Assembly (NCBI RefSeq): GCF_002953715.1
Contig: NZ_CP025012.1
Location: forward strand, 4,025,001 to 4,089,000
Direction of reading: 5' to 3'
Source: Rhizobium leguminosarum
GTDB taxonomy: Bacteria > Pseudomonadota > Alphaproteobacteria > Rhizobiales > Rhizobiaceae
Length of the DNA stretch: 64,000 nt
The translations under genes were made by a program, and so were the position numbers. This document shows positions 54,746-62,853 of the stretch, one piece after another. Below the pieces are notes generated by a model. The model did no database searches and was not told where the DNA came from. It worked only from the letters and a program-made list of their open reading frames with translations. Every line of letters starts with the position of its first letter. Within the stretch, counting starts at the first letter, position 1.

Positions 54746-55751
54746 GCCCCCGTCCAGAACCCCCGAGAAGGCGTCTGCCAAGATCCAGCAGAAGCGGCCG
54801 GAATTGCGCGTGCGTCCGACCGCGCCGATCCTGCCGCCTTCCAACATCCAGGGCAGTGCGTTGATGGTGGTGATATCCATCATGGCCTTTCTCGCCTGCC
54901 TGACGCTCGGCGGCGTCAGCATGGTGCGCTCGACGGCGGCAAGCTGGGAGAGCCAGATCTCCCGCGAGATCACCATTCAGATCAAGCCGGACGACAATCT
55001 CGACATGGAGAAGGCACTGACCCAGGCGCGCGACCTGGCGCTGACCTTCGTCGGCACCAAGAGCGGCCAGATCGTCGACGAGGCGGCGACCGCTCGCCTG
55101 CTCGAACCCTGGCTCGGCCCCGGTCTCGATCTCAAGGATCTGCCCGTTCCCCGCCTGGTCATCATCACCATCGACGAGAGCAATCCGCCGGATTTCGATT
55201 CGATGCGGGCCCTGCTCAAGGACAGTATCCCGCAGGCCACCCTCGACGATCACCGCACCTGGGTCGACCGGCTGGTGTCCATGGCGCACACGACTGTGAT
55301 GATCGGCACCGGCATCCTGCTGCTGGTTTTCACGGCGATGGTGCTCACCGTCGTCTTCGCTACGCGCGGCGCGCTGTCGGGCAATCGTCACGTCGTCGAA
55401 GTGCTGCATTTCGTCGGCGCCGAAAGCTCCTTCGTCGCCACCGAATTCCAGAAGCATTTCCTGAAGATCAGCCTCAAGGGCTCGGCGATCGGCAGCGCGC
55501 TTGCCGCTCTCTTCTTCGCCACCGCCGGTTTCTGGCAGAGCCGCACCCTCGCCACCCCGGAAACGGACCAGGCCACCGCGCTCTTCGGCACCTTCTCCGT
55601 CGGCGTGCTCGGTTATGCCGGCATCTTCGCGACGATGATCGTCATCGCGCTCCTCACCACCTTCACCGCGCGGCTGACCGTCATGCGGACGATCTACGAA
55701 ATCGATACGCTACGCTCGGACCCGACACGCACCGATGGCATCGGAACTTGA
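54738..55751 (+). CDS. ftsX: Cell-division permease FtsX
   Basis: 337 residues. A cytoplasmic N-terminal tail of about 40 residues, then one helix (ALMVVISIMAFLACLTLGG), a periplasmic domain of about 120 residues, and three C-terminal helices, the usual four-helix FtsX layout. It couples FtsE ATP hydrolysis to septal hydrolase control. It overlaps ftsE by 8 bases, so translation is coupled. Confidence 0.92.
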   Translation: MTEPPSRTPEKASAKIQQKRPELRVRPTAPILPPSNIQGSALMVVISIMAFLACLTLGGVSMVRSTAASWESQISREITIQIKPDDNLDMEKALTQARDLALTFVGTKSGQIVDEAATARLLEPWLGPGLDLKDLPVPRLVIITIDESNPPDFDSMRALLKDSIPQATLDDHRTWVDRLVSMAHTTVMIGTGILLLVFTAMVLTVVFATRGALSGNRHVVEVLHFVGAESSFVATEFQKHFLKISLKGSAIGSALAALFFATAGFWQSRTLATPETDQATALFGTFSVGVLGYAGIFATMIVIALLTTFTARLTVMRTIYEIDTLRSDPTRTDGIGT

Positions 55752-55804
55752 TCGTGACCGTGCCGTTTTGCCATGAAAGCGTCTGTTCTGCGCCGCAATC
55801 AGCG

Positions 55805-55810
55805 TATAAT
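55805..55810 (+). promoter_or_regulatory. TATAAT -10 element just before the YdcF start
   Basis: A perfect TATAAT ends 8 bases before the ATG at 55819, with TCTGTT at 55782-55787 as a poor -35. Transcription would begin about at the start codon, suggesting a leaderless message. Confidence 0.35.
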
Positions 55811-55818
55811 CACGATTC

Positions 55819-56532
55819 ATGACCATGGGAGATACGACACCCAACCCGATTCATCAGGACCCGGAGCTTGATCGCCCGGTAGGTCTGCCGCGGCGTGGGC
55901 CGATCCGCCGCCTGCTGCGCTGGGGCGGCTTTGGCTGCTTGCTGGTAATCGCCCTGGTGTTCGGCGGTTTTCTGCGTTTTGCCGATTCGGTGACGACACT
56001 GAGGCCGCCGGCCGAGCCGAAAGCGGATGCGATCGTGGTACTGACGGGCGGCTACCAGCGCATCGACCAGGCCGTGGAGCTGTTGCAGAAGGGTGCCGGC
56101 AGGCGCTTGCTCATCTCCGGCGTCCACCCGACGACGACGCCGGCACAGATCCGCAAGATGACGCAGGGTTCGGCCGATCTCTTCTCGTGCTGTGTCGATA
56201 TCGGCTACGATGCGATCGACACGATCGGCAATGCTGAGGAAGCTTCGAACTGGATCCACGCCAAGGGATACCGGAGCGTTCTGATCGTCACCAACAATTA
56301 CCACATGCCGCGAAGCCTCGCCGAACTCTCCTATGTCGATCCCGACATCGAGTTCATCGCTTATCCCGTGGTCAATTCGGATTTGAAGAGCAGCAACTGG
56401 TTCACCGACCCAAATGCGATGCGCGTCATGCTTGCCGAATATGCGAAAGTGCTGCTGGCCGGCGCCCGCAACATCACCGGCTTCGGCCGCCACACCGGGC
56501 TGCGCTCGGCAAATGCGTCCGGCCAGCAATAG
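55819..56532 (+). CDS. YdcF/SanA-like DUF218 membrane protein
   Basis: 237 residues with one N-terminal helix (GCLLVIALVFGGFLRFADSV) and a periplasmic DUF218 domain (ADAIVVLTGGYQRIDQAVELLQKGAGRRLLISG ... EASNWIHAKGYRSVLIVTNNYHMPRS). Relatives SanA and ElyC take part in envelope integrity and peptidoglycan or carrier-lipid metabolism. There is no ribosome binding site before the ATG; an in-frame ATG is 6 bases on. Confidence 0.9.
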   Translation: MTMGDTTPNPIHQDPELDRPVGLPRRGPIRRLLRWGGFGCLLVIALVFGGFLRFADSVTTLRPPAEPKADAIVVLTGGYQRIDQAVELLQKGAGRRLLISGVHPTTTPAQIRKMTQGSADLFSCCVDIGYDAIDTIGNAEEASNWIHAKGYRSVLIVTNNYHMPRSLAELSYVDPDIEFIAYPVVNSDLKSSNWFTDPNAMRVMLAEYAKVLLAGARNITGFGRHTGLRSANASGQQ

Positions 56533-56534
56533 AG

Positions 56535-56620
56535 CCGCGCGTCGGATAGGACGCTCCATCGCCTTGAACGTTGCGCATAATCCGTTTCGAAAATCGATTC
56601 CGATTTTCGGGGTCATGCGC
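56535..56620. repeat. Family A dispersed repeat (RIME-like), reverse orientation, diverged
   Basis: CCGCGCGTC ... GGACGCTCC ... TTGAACGTTGCGCATAATCC and then CGAAAATCGATTCCGATTTTCG ... TCATGCGC; the second palindrome is nearly the one at 14045-14092. Confidence 0.72.
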
Positions 56621-56633
56621 TATCTCTCACGTC

Positions 56634-56684
56634 TGCGCAATTCCGGACGCAAAACCGCTGCGCAGTTTTGCTGGAATTGCTCTA
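56634..56684. repeat. Family C dispersed hairpin repeat
   Basis: GCGCAATTCCGGACGCAAAA ... GTTTTGCTGGAATTGCTCTAG, the reverse complement of 25184-25227 with few changes. Lies in the gap before plsC. Confidence 0.7.
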
Positions 56685-56772
56685 GGCTTTTACATCAGGG
56701 CGTCATCAAATGCTTTTTATGACCGGCAATATCGTGTAGGCCGGTCGCGTGAGCATGCCTCGGGAAAGTTTC

Positions 56773-57570
56773 ATGATCGCTCTGCGTTCCGTTCTCTTCA
56801 ACACGATCTTCTATGCCAACCTCATCATCCGGATGATCGTGCTCTCACCCTACTATTTCGCGGTGCCGCGCAAGATCGCCTATGCGATCCCGAAGAACTG
56901 GGCGCGCTCCAACCACTGGCTGATGCGGGTGATCGTCGGCACCACCTTCGAGATCGAGGGACTGGAGAACCTGCCTGACGGCAGTTACATCCTGGCGCCG
57001 AAGCATCAGTCCTTCTGGGATACCTACGCACTGCTGCCCTGGCTGAAGGATCCGGTCTACATCCTGAAGCGCGAGCTGATGTGGATTCCGCTCTTCGGCT
57101 GGTATGCGAAGAAACAGCGTATGATCCCGGTCGATCGCGGCGCCCGCGGCAAGGTGATGGTGGAAGTGCTGAAACGCACGAAGGAAGAACTGTCGACCGG
57201 CCGCCAGCTCATCATCTATCCCGAGGGCACCCGCCGCCCGCCAGGCGCAGAGCCGCTCTATAAATACGGCATCGCCCGCATGTACCGCGACCTTAACCTC
57301 CCCGTCGTGCCGGTCGCCATGCATCCCGGTCTGTTCTGGCCGCGGCGGAGCATTCGTCGTTATCCCGGTCATTTCAAGGTGAGAATCCTGCCGCCGATCA
57401 TGCCGGGAATGGATCCGGACGCCTTTTTCGCCCATCTGATCGAGGTATCCGAGCGGGCAAGCGACGAGCTTCTGCTCGAAACCGTCGAGCGAAATCCGCA
57501 TCTGCCACTCCCGCCGACGGCGACAGAAAGGCTGGCGGAGCTGCGCAAACTGAACGCGGCGACGGCCTGA
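56773..57570 (+). CDS. plsC: 1-acyl-sn-glycerol-3-phosphate acyltransferase
   Basis: 265 residues from ATG 56773 with GGGAAAG upstream; the open frame begins at a GTG 24 bases earlier. It acylates lysophosphatidate to phosphatidate. Motif 1 is KHQSFWD (H78, D83) and motif 3 is YPEGTRR (149-155), with an N-terminal amphipathic or membrane helix. An ornithine-lipid-type acyltransferase is a less likely alternative. Its stop is 3 bases from a dispersed repeat. Confidence 0.88.
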   Translation: MIALRSVLFNTIFYANLIIRMIVLSPYYFAVPRKIAYAIPKNWARSNHWLMRVIVGTTFEIEGLENLPDGSYILAPKHQSFWDTYALLPWLKDPVYILKRELMWIPLFGWYAKKQRMIPVDRGARGKVMVEVLKRTKEELSTGRQLIIYPEGTRRPPGAEPLYKYGIARMYRDLNLPVVPVAMHPGLFWPRRSIRRYPGHFKVRILPPIMPGMDPDAFFAHLIEVSERASDELLLETVERNPHLPLPPTATERLAELRKLNAATA

Positions 57571-57572
57571 GA

Positions 57573-57642
57573 CTACAGCACTTTGATTCGCTGCATAATT
57601 TTATCCTTCAATCGCTTCCGATTTAAGGAACTGTGCAGTAGT
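57573..57642. repeat. Family A dispersed repeat (RIME-like), partial
   Basis: CTACAGCACTTTGATTCGCTG then CATAATTTTATCCTTCAATCG and CGATTTAAGGAACTGTGCAG; the first half matches 61925. It encodes the last residues and the stop of the minus-strand chaC gene. Confidence 0.75.
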
Positions 57643-58168
57643 CGGCGCGCAGCCTCTCCACTTCGTTGACGACCTGCTCCAGCCAATGGTCGCGAATGCC
57701 CATCTGCTTCAGATGCGCAAGCGTATTGAAGACATAGGCATCATTCGGACCTGACTGGCCGTTTGCTTCGTTCACCACCCGTGCCGCCGCAAGCGCATCG
57801 AGCGCGCCGGCATATTGCTCATGCTCGCGATCGGTGATGTAGGCGACCGCCTCCACCCGGCGCCGGCCGGCAAGCTGCAGCCGCACCCGGCGCTCGAGGT
57901 AGACATTGGTGACCAGCTCGCGTGCGCGGAGATAATCGATCACCTCATCCCATTTTTCCGCAGAAATGCGGAAAGCCATGCCGCGGCAGGCGCCCCCCCT
58001 GTCGAGACCGAGAACCAGGCCCGGATTGTCGCGGGTGCCGCGATGGACAAAAGAGCGGACGCAAAGCGAACGCCTGTAGCCGTAGACCAGGGCCTCTGCC
58101 CGCTCCATGAACTCGAAGCCCGGATTCCACATCAGCGAACCGTAGCCAAATACCCAAAATTCGTCCAT
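57623..58168 (-). CDS. ChaC-like gamma-glutamylcyclotransferase
   Basis: 181 residues from ATG 58168 (MDEFWVFGYGSLMWNPGF). The YGSLMW substrate loop and the later YLERRVRL and AYITDREHEQYAG segments are ChaC-type; such enzymes break glutathione to 5-oxoproline and Cys-Gly. An ATG at 58207 is possible. The C-terminal CTVP and stop codon come from the dispersed repeat at 57573-57642, so the natural end may have been replaced. Confidence 0.88.
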   Translation of the reverse strand: MDEFWVFGYGSLMWNPGFEFMERAEALVYGYRRSLCVRSFVHRGTRDNPGLVLGLDRGGACRGMAFRISAEKWDEVIDYLRARELVTNVYLERRVRLQLAGRRRVEAVAYITDREHEQYAGALDALAAARVVNEANGQSGPNDAYVFNTLAHLKQMGIRDHWLEQVVNEVERLRADYCTVP

Positions 58169-58218
58169 ATCGCACGCCAGACCGGAATCACCTTTGTGAT
58201 TCACCATTGGAGAACATC

Positions 58219-59235
58219 ATGGCAGCGTCAAGCCGATCCGGCAGCAGCCAATCCGGCAGCGGCAAGAAATTCTGGTTGCTGGGCGGAGGCGTCCTCCTGG
58301 TAATCGCGCTTTATACCGGCGGCTGGTTCTATGCGGCGTCAGCATTGAAGACCACCGTGCTGAAAGCCATCGCGCCGCGCGATCAGGCAGGCGTCAGCGG
58401 CGAATGCTCCGATATCGAATTCCGCGGCTATCCCTTCCGTATCGGCCTGTTCTGCTCCAAGATCGACGTCGACGACAATGTCAACGGCGTCTCCGCCACC
58501 TTCGGCGCGCTGCGCTCGGCAGCACAGGTCTATGCGCCCGGCAATATCGTCTGGGAACTCGATTCGCCGGCCGAAATCCGCACCAGCAACGGGCTTTCGA
58601 TCTCGGCCCAATGGACGAACCTGCAGGCGAGTCTTGCAACCAGGCTGCAGGGCGTCGACCGCAGCTCGACCGTCATCGAGGGTCTGAAGGCGATGGCCGT
58701 CTCCTCCTACACCGGCCAGACCATCAGCTTCGATGCCGCCCGCACCGAAATCCATCTGCGCCAGAACGGCGCCGATCTCGATGGCGCGATCTCCGTGCAG
58801 GATGCGAATACAGCCATCAAGGACTGGCCGCAGATCTTTCCGAAAATGTCTGCCAGCATCGATCTGACCGTCGCCGGCAAGGCCGGCCTGATCGACGGCA
58901 GCGACCGGAGCGGCCTCAATGGCACCACCGGTGAACTGCGCCGCATCGTCGCCGACATCGGCGATGGCAAGGTGATGACGCTGACCGGCCCCTTCTCCTT
59001 CGACGAACAGGGGCTGCTCTCGGGAAAATTCAAACTGGAGATCGAACAGCTCGGCCCCTGGGGCGACAGCCTGAAACAGGCCTTTCCGGATATCACCTCG
59101 ACCGTCAACACGGCAACGAAGCTCTTGAAAGCGCTCGCCGGCGGCGGCGACAAGGTCTCTGTCGATCTCGTCGTCGATCGTGGCAATGCCACCGTCAGCG
59201 GTTTCATCCCGCTCGGCCGGATTCCGCCGATCTGA
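58219..59235 (+). CDS. DUF2125 domain protein, membrane-anchored
   Basis: 338 residues after GGAG at a 6-base spacing. A Ser/Gly-rich N-terminus, one helix (FWLLGGGVLLVIALYTGGWFY), and a long extracytoplasmic beta domain (CSDIEFRGYPFRIGLFC carrying the two family cysteines). The family is restricted to alphaproteobacteria, and no function is known; the fold is probably a lipid-binding or AsmA-like beta structure (inference). Divergent from chaC across 50 bases. Confidence 0.87.
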   Translation: MAASSRSGSSQSGSGKKFWLLGGGVLLVIALYTGGWFYAASALKTTVLKAIAPRDQAGVSGECSDIEFRGYPFRIGLFCSKIDVDDNVNGVSATFGALRSAAQVYAPGNIVWELDSPAEIRTSNGLSISAQWTNLQASLATRLQGVDRSSTVIEGLKAMAVSSYTGQTISFDAARTEIHLRQNGADLDGAISVQDANTAIKDWPQIFPKMSASIDLTVAGKAGLIDGSDRSGLNGTTGELRRIVADIGDGKVMTLTGPFSFDEQGLLSGKFKLEIEQLGPWGDSLKQAFPDITSTVNTATKLLKALAGGGDKVSVDLVVDRGNATVSGFIPLGRIPPI

Positions 59236-59283
59236 TGCATCTCGCCCAAAAGTGTCCAGCGGTTTTGGGATAACGGGATGCAT
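59236..59283. repeat. Family C dispersed hairpin repeat
   Basis: ATGCATCTCGCCCAAAA ... TTTTGGGATAACGGGATGCAT, starting at the stop codon of the DUF2125 gene. Confidence 0.65.
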
Positions 59284-59297
59284 AGGAAATAGGAAAA

Positions 59298-59351
59298 GCC
59301 TGAAGCGCGTCGCATGATTCCGGTTCGACGCGATGCGCTTCAGGCTATTTG
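59298..59351. terminator. Terminator hairpin at the end of the acetyltransferase gene
   Basis: GCCTGAAGCGC / GCGCTTCAGGC is an 11-bp outer stem. Read on the minus strand it ends in TTTTCC. The stem includes the acetyltransferase stop codon at 59340-59342. It also faces the convergent DUF2125 gene. Confidence 0.75.
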
Positions 59352-59759
59352 CTTGATGAAGAAGACTTCCGGCACCGATTGCAGGCCGGGCAACTCGATC
59401 GCGCCAGTTTCGGAAAATCCGTTGCGGCGATGCCAGTCCTGAGGTCGGCTTTCGTCGCATTCGCTCGAGGTCATCAGCATGCGGGCGCCGTCGCCGCGCA
59501 TGGCTTCTTCCCAGGCGAGAAACAGCGCCGTTCCAACGCCCGACCGGCGATGCTCGTGCAGGACGCGGATCATTTCCATATAGGGAACCCTGCCCCAGAA
59601 ACGGGAGAAGCGTAGGAAGCCGACGATCTCGCCGGCCTCTCTGGCAACCAGATATTCGCCGAGCGCGACGCAGCGCGATACCCATGCCTCACCGGCGCCG
59701 GCATCCTCGCGAACCAACCAGTCAATATCCGCCCGGCCGGCACGTGCCACCTCCACCAT
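59340..59759 (-). CDS. GNAT-family N-acetyltransferase
   Basis: 139 residues from ATG 59759 (MVEVARAGRADIDWLV). The acetyl-CoA loop VLHEHRRSGVGTALF and the C-terminal DWHRRNGF signature define the GNAT fold. It starts 8 bases after the tyrC stop and is therefore the last gene of a hisC-tyrC-acetyltransferase operon. Substrate unknown. Confidence 0.87.
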   Translation of the reverse strand: MVEVARAGRADIDWLVREDAGAGEAWVSRCVALGEYLVAREAGEIVGFLRFSRFWGRVPYMEMIRVLHEHRRSGVGTALFLAWEEAMRGDGARMLMTSSECDESRPQDWHRRNGFSETGAIELPGLQSVPEVFFIKQIA

Positions 59760-59767
59760 CGCGGCGG

Positions 59768-60691
59768 CTACTTCTTGTCCAGCGCATGACGGCCGAAATC
59801 GGGCGCGTCGACATCCTGGCCGGCCTGGACGATTGAACGGCGGATGGCGCGCGTGCGGGTGAAGAGTTCGAAAATCTTGTCGCCCTCGCCCCAGCGGATG
59901 GCGCGCTGCAGATAGGCGAGGTCCTCCGAGAAGCGCGCCAGCATTTCGAGGATCGCATCGCGGTTGTGCAGACAGACGTCGCGCCACATGGTCGGGTCGG
60001 AGGCGGCGAGGCGGGTGAAATCACGAAAGCCAGAGGCGGAATATTTGATGACCTCAGACTCCGTCACCGTCTCCAGATCGTCGGCTGTGCCGACGATATT
60101 GTAAGCGATGATATGCGGCAGGTGCGAGACGATGGCGAGCACCTTGTCGTGATGCTCGGCATCCATTTCGTCGACCTTCGAGCCGAGCGATTCCCAGAAG
60201 CTGCGCAGCCGCTTCAACGCTGCCTCGTCTGTGCCGGCGACCGGCGTGAAAATGCACCAGCGGCCTTCGAACAGGCCGGGAAAGCCGGCATCCGGGCCGG
60301 ATTTCTCCGTACCTGCCAGCGGATGGCCGGGGATGAAATGCACATTATCAGGCATATGCGGCAGCATCTGCGCAATGACAGAAGCCTTGGTGGAGCCGAC
60401 ATCGGTGACGATGGCCCCGGGCTTCAGGCTTGCCGAGATCTCCTTCGCCACACTTTCCGAAGCGCCGACCGGCACCGAGACGATCACCAGATCGGCATCC
60501 TTGACGGCATCCTGCGACGACGTCGTGTAGCGGTCGCCGAGGCCGAGTTCTTCTGCACGCTTCAGCGTATCGGGGCTGCGTGTGGCGACGACGATCTCCC
60601 TTGCAAGACCAAGCCGTTTGATGTCGTAGGCAAGCGAAGAGCCGATCAGGCCGATGCCGATCAGCGCAATCCGGTCGAACTGCACGCTCAT
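59768..60691 (-). CDS. tyrC: Prephenate/arogenate dehydrogenase
   Basis: 307 residues. It makes 4-hydroxyphenylpyruvate or tyrosine. The NAD-binding loop IGIGLIGSSLA opens the protein, and the HPLAGTEKSG motif with its catalytic His follows near residue 120. No fused chorismate mutase or ACT domain is present. Its ATG overlaps the hisC stop by 4 bases; pairing with an aminotransferase of the HisC family fits tyrosine synthesis. Confidence 0.94.
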   Translation of the reverse strand: MSVQFDRIALIGIGLIGSSLAYDIKRLGLAREIVVATRSPDTLKRAEELGLGDRYTTSSQDAVKDADLVIVSVPVGASESVAKEISASLKPGAIVTDVGSTKASVIAQMLPHMPDNVHFIPGHPLAGTEKSGPDAGFPGLFEGRWCIFTPVAGTDEAALKRLRSFWESLGSKVDEMDAEHHDKVLAIVSHLPHIIAYNIVGTADDLETVTESEVIKYSASGFRDFTRLAASDPTMWRDVCLHNRDAILEMLARFSEDLAYLQRAIRWGEGDKIFELFTRTRAIRRSIVQAGQDVDAPDFGRHALDKK

Positions 60692-61797
60692 GCCTGATGT
60701 CCCATGAATTCGGTGAGCGCGGCAATCACGCCGCGATTTGCCTCCTCGGGACCGATGCTCATGCGCAGCGCATTGGCGAATCCATAGCCGCGCACAGCGC
60801 GCAGGATGTAGCCGCGGCTCGTCAGCAAATCGTCGGCATCCGCAGCGCGCTTGCCGTCGATCTCGGGGAAATGGATGAGGACGAAATTGGCGACGGACGG
60901 CGTCACCTTCAGCCCGATCGCTTCAAGCGCCTGGGTGAGCGTCTCCACCCACATCTGGTTGAAGGAGACAGTCTGCTGGATGAAGGCCTGGTCGCGGATG
61001 GCAGCGGCAGCGGCGGCGATTGCCGGCGCGTTCAAGTTGAACGGCGCGCGCACGCGGTTCAGTGCGTCGACGATCTCGGCGGGCGCATACATCCAGCCGA
61101 CGCGCAACGCCGCAAGACCATAGGCCTTCGAGAAGGTGCGGGTCATCACCACGTTGGCATTGGAGGATACGACCTCGATGCCGGCTTCATAATCGTTGCG
61201 GCGCACATATTCGGCATAGGCGGCATCGAGCACGAGGACGACATGTTTCGGCAGTCCGGCCTGCAGGCGACGGATCTCGCTGACGGAAACATAGGTGCCT
61301 GTGGGGTTGCCGGGATTGGCGATGAAGACGATTTTCGTCTTCTCCGTCACCGCGGCAAGGATGGCATCGACATCGACGGTGTAGTCCTTCTCCTTGACGA
61401 CGACAGGCGTGGCGCCCGCACCCAGGATCTGGATCTTGTAGACGAGGAAGCCGTGCTCGGTGATGATGCCCTCGTCGCCGGCGCCGAGATAGACATGGCA
61501 GAGCAGGCCGAGCAGCTCGTCCGAACCATTGCCGCAAAGGATGTTTGCCGGATTGAGACCATGCACGGCGGCGATTGCCTCGCGCAGTTCGATCGCCTGC
61601 CCGTCAGGATAACGCCCCAGATTGTCGGCAACCGTCTTGAAGGCCTCGATTGCCTTCGGGCTGGCGCCGAGCGGCGTTTCGTTGGACGAAAGCTTGTAGA
61701 CGCGGGCAACACCCGGCGCATGTTCCTTGCCCGGCACATAGGCTGCGATATCGAGAATACCGGGACGCGGAACGGGCTTGCTCATCTCAACGCTCAT
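60688..61797 (-). CDS. hisC: Histidinol-phosphate / aromatic aminotransferase
   Basis: 369 residues, PLP fold type I. The Schiff-base lysine is K224 (TFSKAYGLAALRVGW), with NPGNPTGTY and DAAYAEYV upstream. The ATG at 61797 has AAGG 8 bases before it; 61785 is an alternative. Because it is coupled to tyrC rather than other his genes, it may serve as the aromatic aminotransferase, or both roles. Confidence 0.93.
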   Translation of the reverse strand: MSVEMSKPVPRPGILDIAAYVPGKEHAPGVARVYKLSSNETPLGASPKAIEAFKTVADNLGRYPDGQAIELREAIAAVHGLNPANILCGNGSDELLGLLCHVYLGAGDEGIITEHGFLVYKIQILGAGATPVVVKEKDYTVDVDAILAAVTEKTKIVFIANPGNPTGTYVSVSEIRRLQAGLPKHVVLVLDAAYAEYVRRNDYEAGIEVVSSNANVVMTRTFSKAYGLAALRVGWMYAPAEIVDALNRVRAPFNLNAPAIAAAAAAIRDQAFIQQTVSFNQMWVETLTQALEAIGLKVTPSVANFVLIHFPEIDGKRAADADDLLTSRGYILRAVRGYGFANALRMSIGPEEANRGVIAALTEFMGHQA

Positions 61798-61924
61798 GGG
61801 TTCGACCTTGGAATTGCCGGAAATCCGGGCTGAAAAACACCAAGTGGCATTAAAGCGGAATGCGATTGTTGTCGAGAGGTATGGGCGTGACACAAGCAGT
61901 TGGAGACCGCCGGGAGCGACGTCA

Positions 61925-62036
61925 GCTCCTGCATAATTCCCTAAATCGGAATCGATTTAGGGATAAAATTATGCAGCATTCAAAGTGCTACAGCGTCCTT
62001 TGCGCGTCTGAAAAGACGCGCGGCGCTGTCGTGCGT
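61925..62036. repeat. Family A dispersed repeat (RIME-like), full copy
   Basis: The most complete copy. Palindrome 1: CTGCATAATTCCCTAAATCG / CGATTTAGGGATAAAATTATGCAG. Linker ATTCAAAGTGCTACAGCGTCC. Palindrome 2: GCGCGTCTGAAAAGACGCGC. It covers the stop codon (61988-61990) of the methyltransferase gene on the other strand. Confidence 0.85.
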
Positions 62037-62764
62037 GTTGTCGGCACGCCATGCGGTGCGAGAACCGGCACGAAGACGCGGCGGGAGGCCCGCGCCGCAA
62101 CCGGCAGCCCCTGATAGAGCCGCTTCTGCGCTTCGACGATGATGACGCCCGAGAAGGCCGGCCACAGCGTTCGGCCGATCCGCTCGAAGGCGCGGCGAAG
62201 GCGCAGGATGGTCCTCAACTTCGAGGGCGGGAAGAACAGCGCTTCAGCCGTCGCGCCCGGGGTGAAATTCGTCTCGCGCAGCAGATTGGTCAACTGACCG
62301 CGGGAATAGGGCCGGCCCGAACCGAAGGGTGTATGCTCCATGCGTGCCCAGACGCCGCGTCGGTTCGGCACGACGATGACCAGCCGTCCACCCGGCGCCA
62401 GCACCCGCCAGAGCTCCTTCAGCGTCTCGCGCGGGCTTTCGGCGAATTCCAGCGAATGCACCATCAGCACCCGATCGATCGACGAATCCGGCAGCGGCAG
62501 TTCCTCGTCGAAAATCAGCGCCGTCGTCGAGAGCGAGCCCATCGGCCAGTTCACCGCGCCCTGCCCGGCCGGCATGAAGGCGAAGGTGCGCTCGGTATCG
62601 GCCTGGAAACGGTCGAGGAAGGGCACGGCATAACCGAGGCCGACCAGACGCTCCTGCGGCAGCCGCACCCAGAGCGATGACAGCGCCATGGCGATCGACT
62701 GCTCGGCAAGACGTCCAAGCTCGGAGTGATAGAACTGGCGTAGGTCGACGATATCGGCGTGCAT
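61988..62764 (-). CDS. Class I SAM-dependent methyltransferase
   Basis: 258 residues from ATG 62764 (MHADIVDLRQFYHSELGRLAEQ). Methyltransf_11-type core with LPLPDSSIDRVLMVHSLEFAESP and ELWRVLAPGGRLVIVVPN; motif I is weak. Substrate unknown. The last 14 or so residues (RTTAPRVFSDAQRTL) and the stop are encoded by a dispersed repeat, so the C-terminus is not conserved gene sequence. Divergent from gloB. Confidence 0.85.
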   Translation of the reverse strand: MHADIVDLRQFYHSELGRLAEQSIAMALSSLWVRLPQERLVGLGYAVPFLDRFQADTERTFAFMPAGQGAVNWPMGSLSTTALIFDEELPLPDSSIDRVLMVHSLEFAESPRETLKELWRVLAPGGRLVIVVPNRRGVWARMEHTPFGSGRPYSRGQLTNLLRETNFTPGATAEALFFPPSKLRTILRLRRAFERIGRTLWPAFSGVIIVEAQKRLYQGLPVAARASRRVFVPVLAPHGVPTTRTTAPRVFSDAQRTL

Positions 62765-62853
62765 TGCGACAAATGTTATCAGCGGGCGGTTGGACTTCAA
62801 GGCCGGAACCTCTACATTTCCGCGAGACTCCTGGGATAAGGGATTATTGAACG

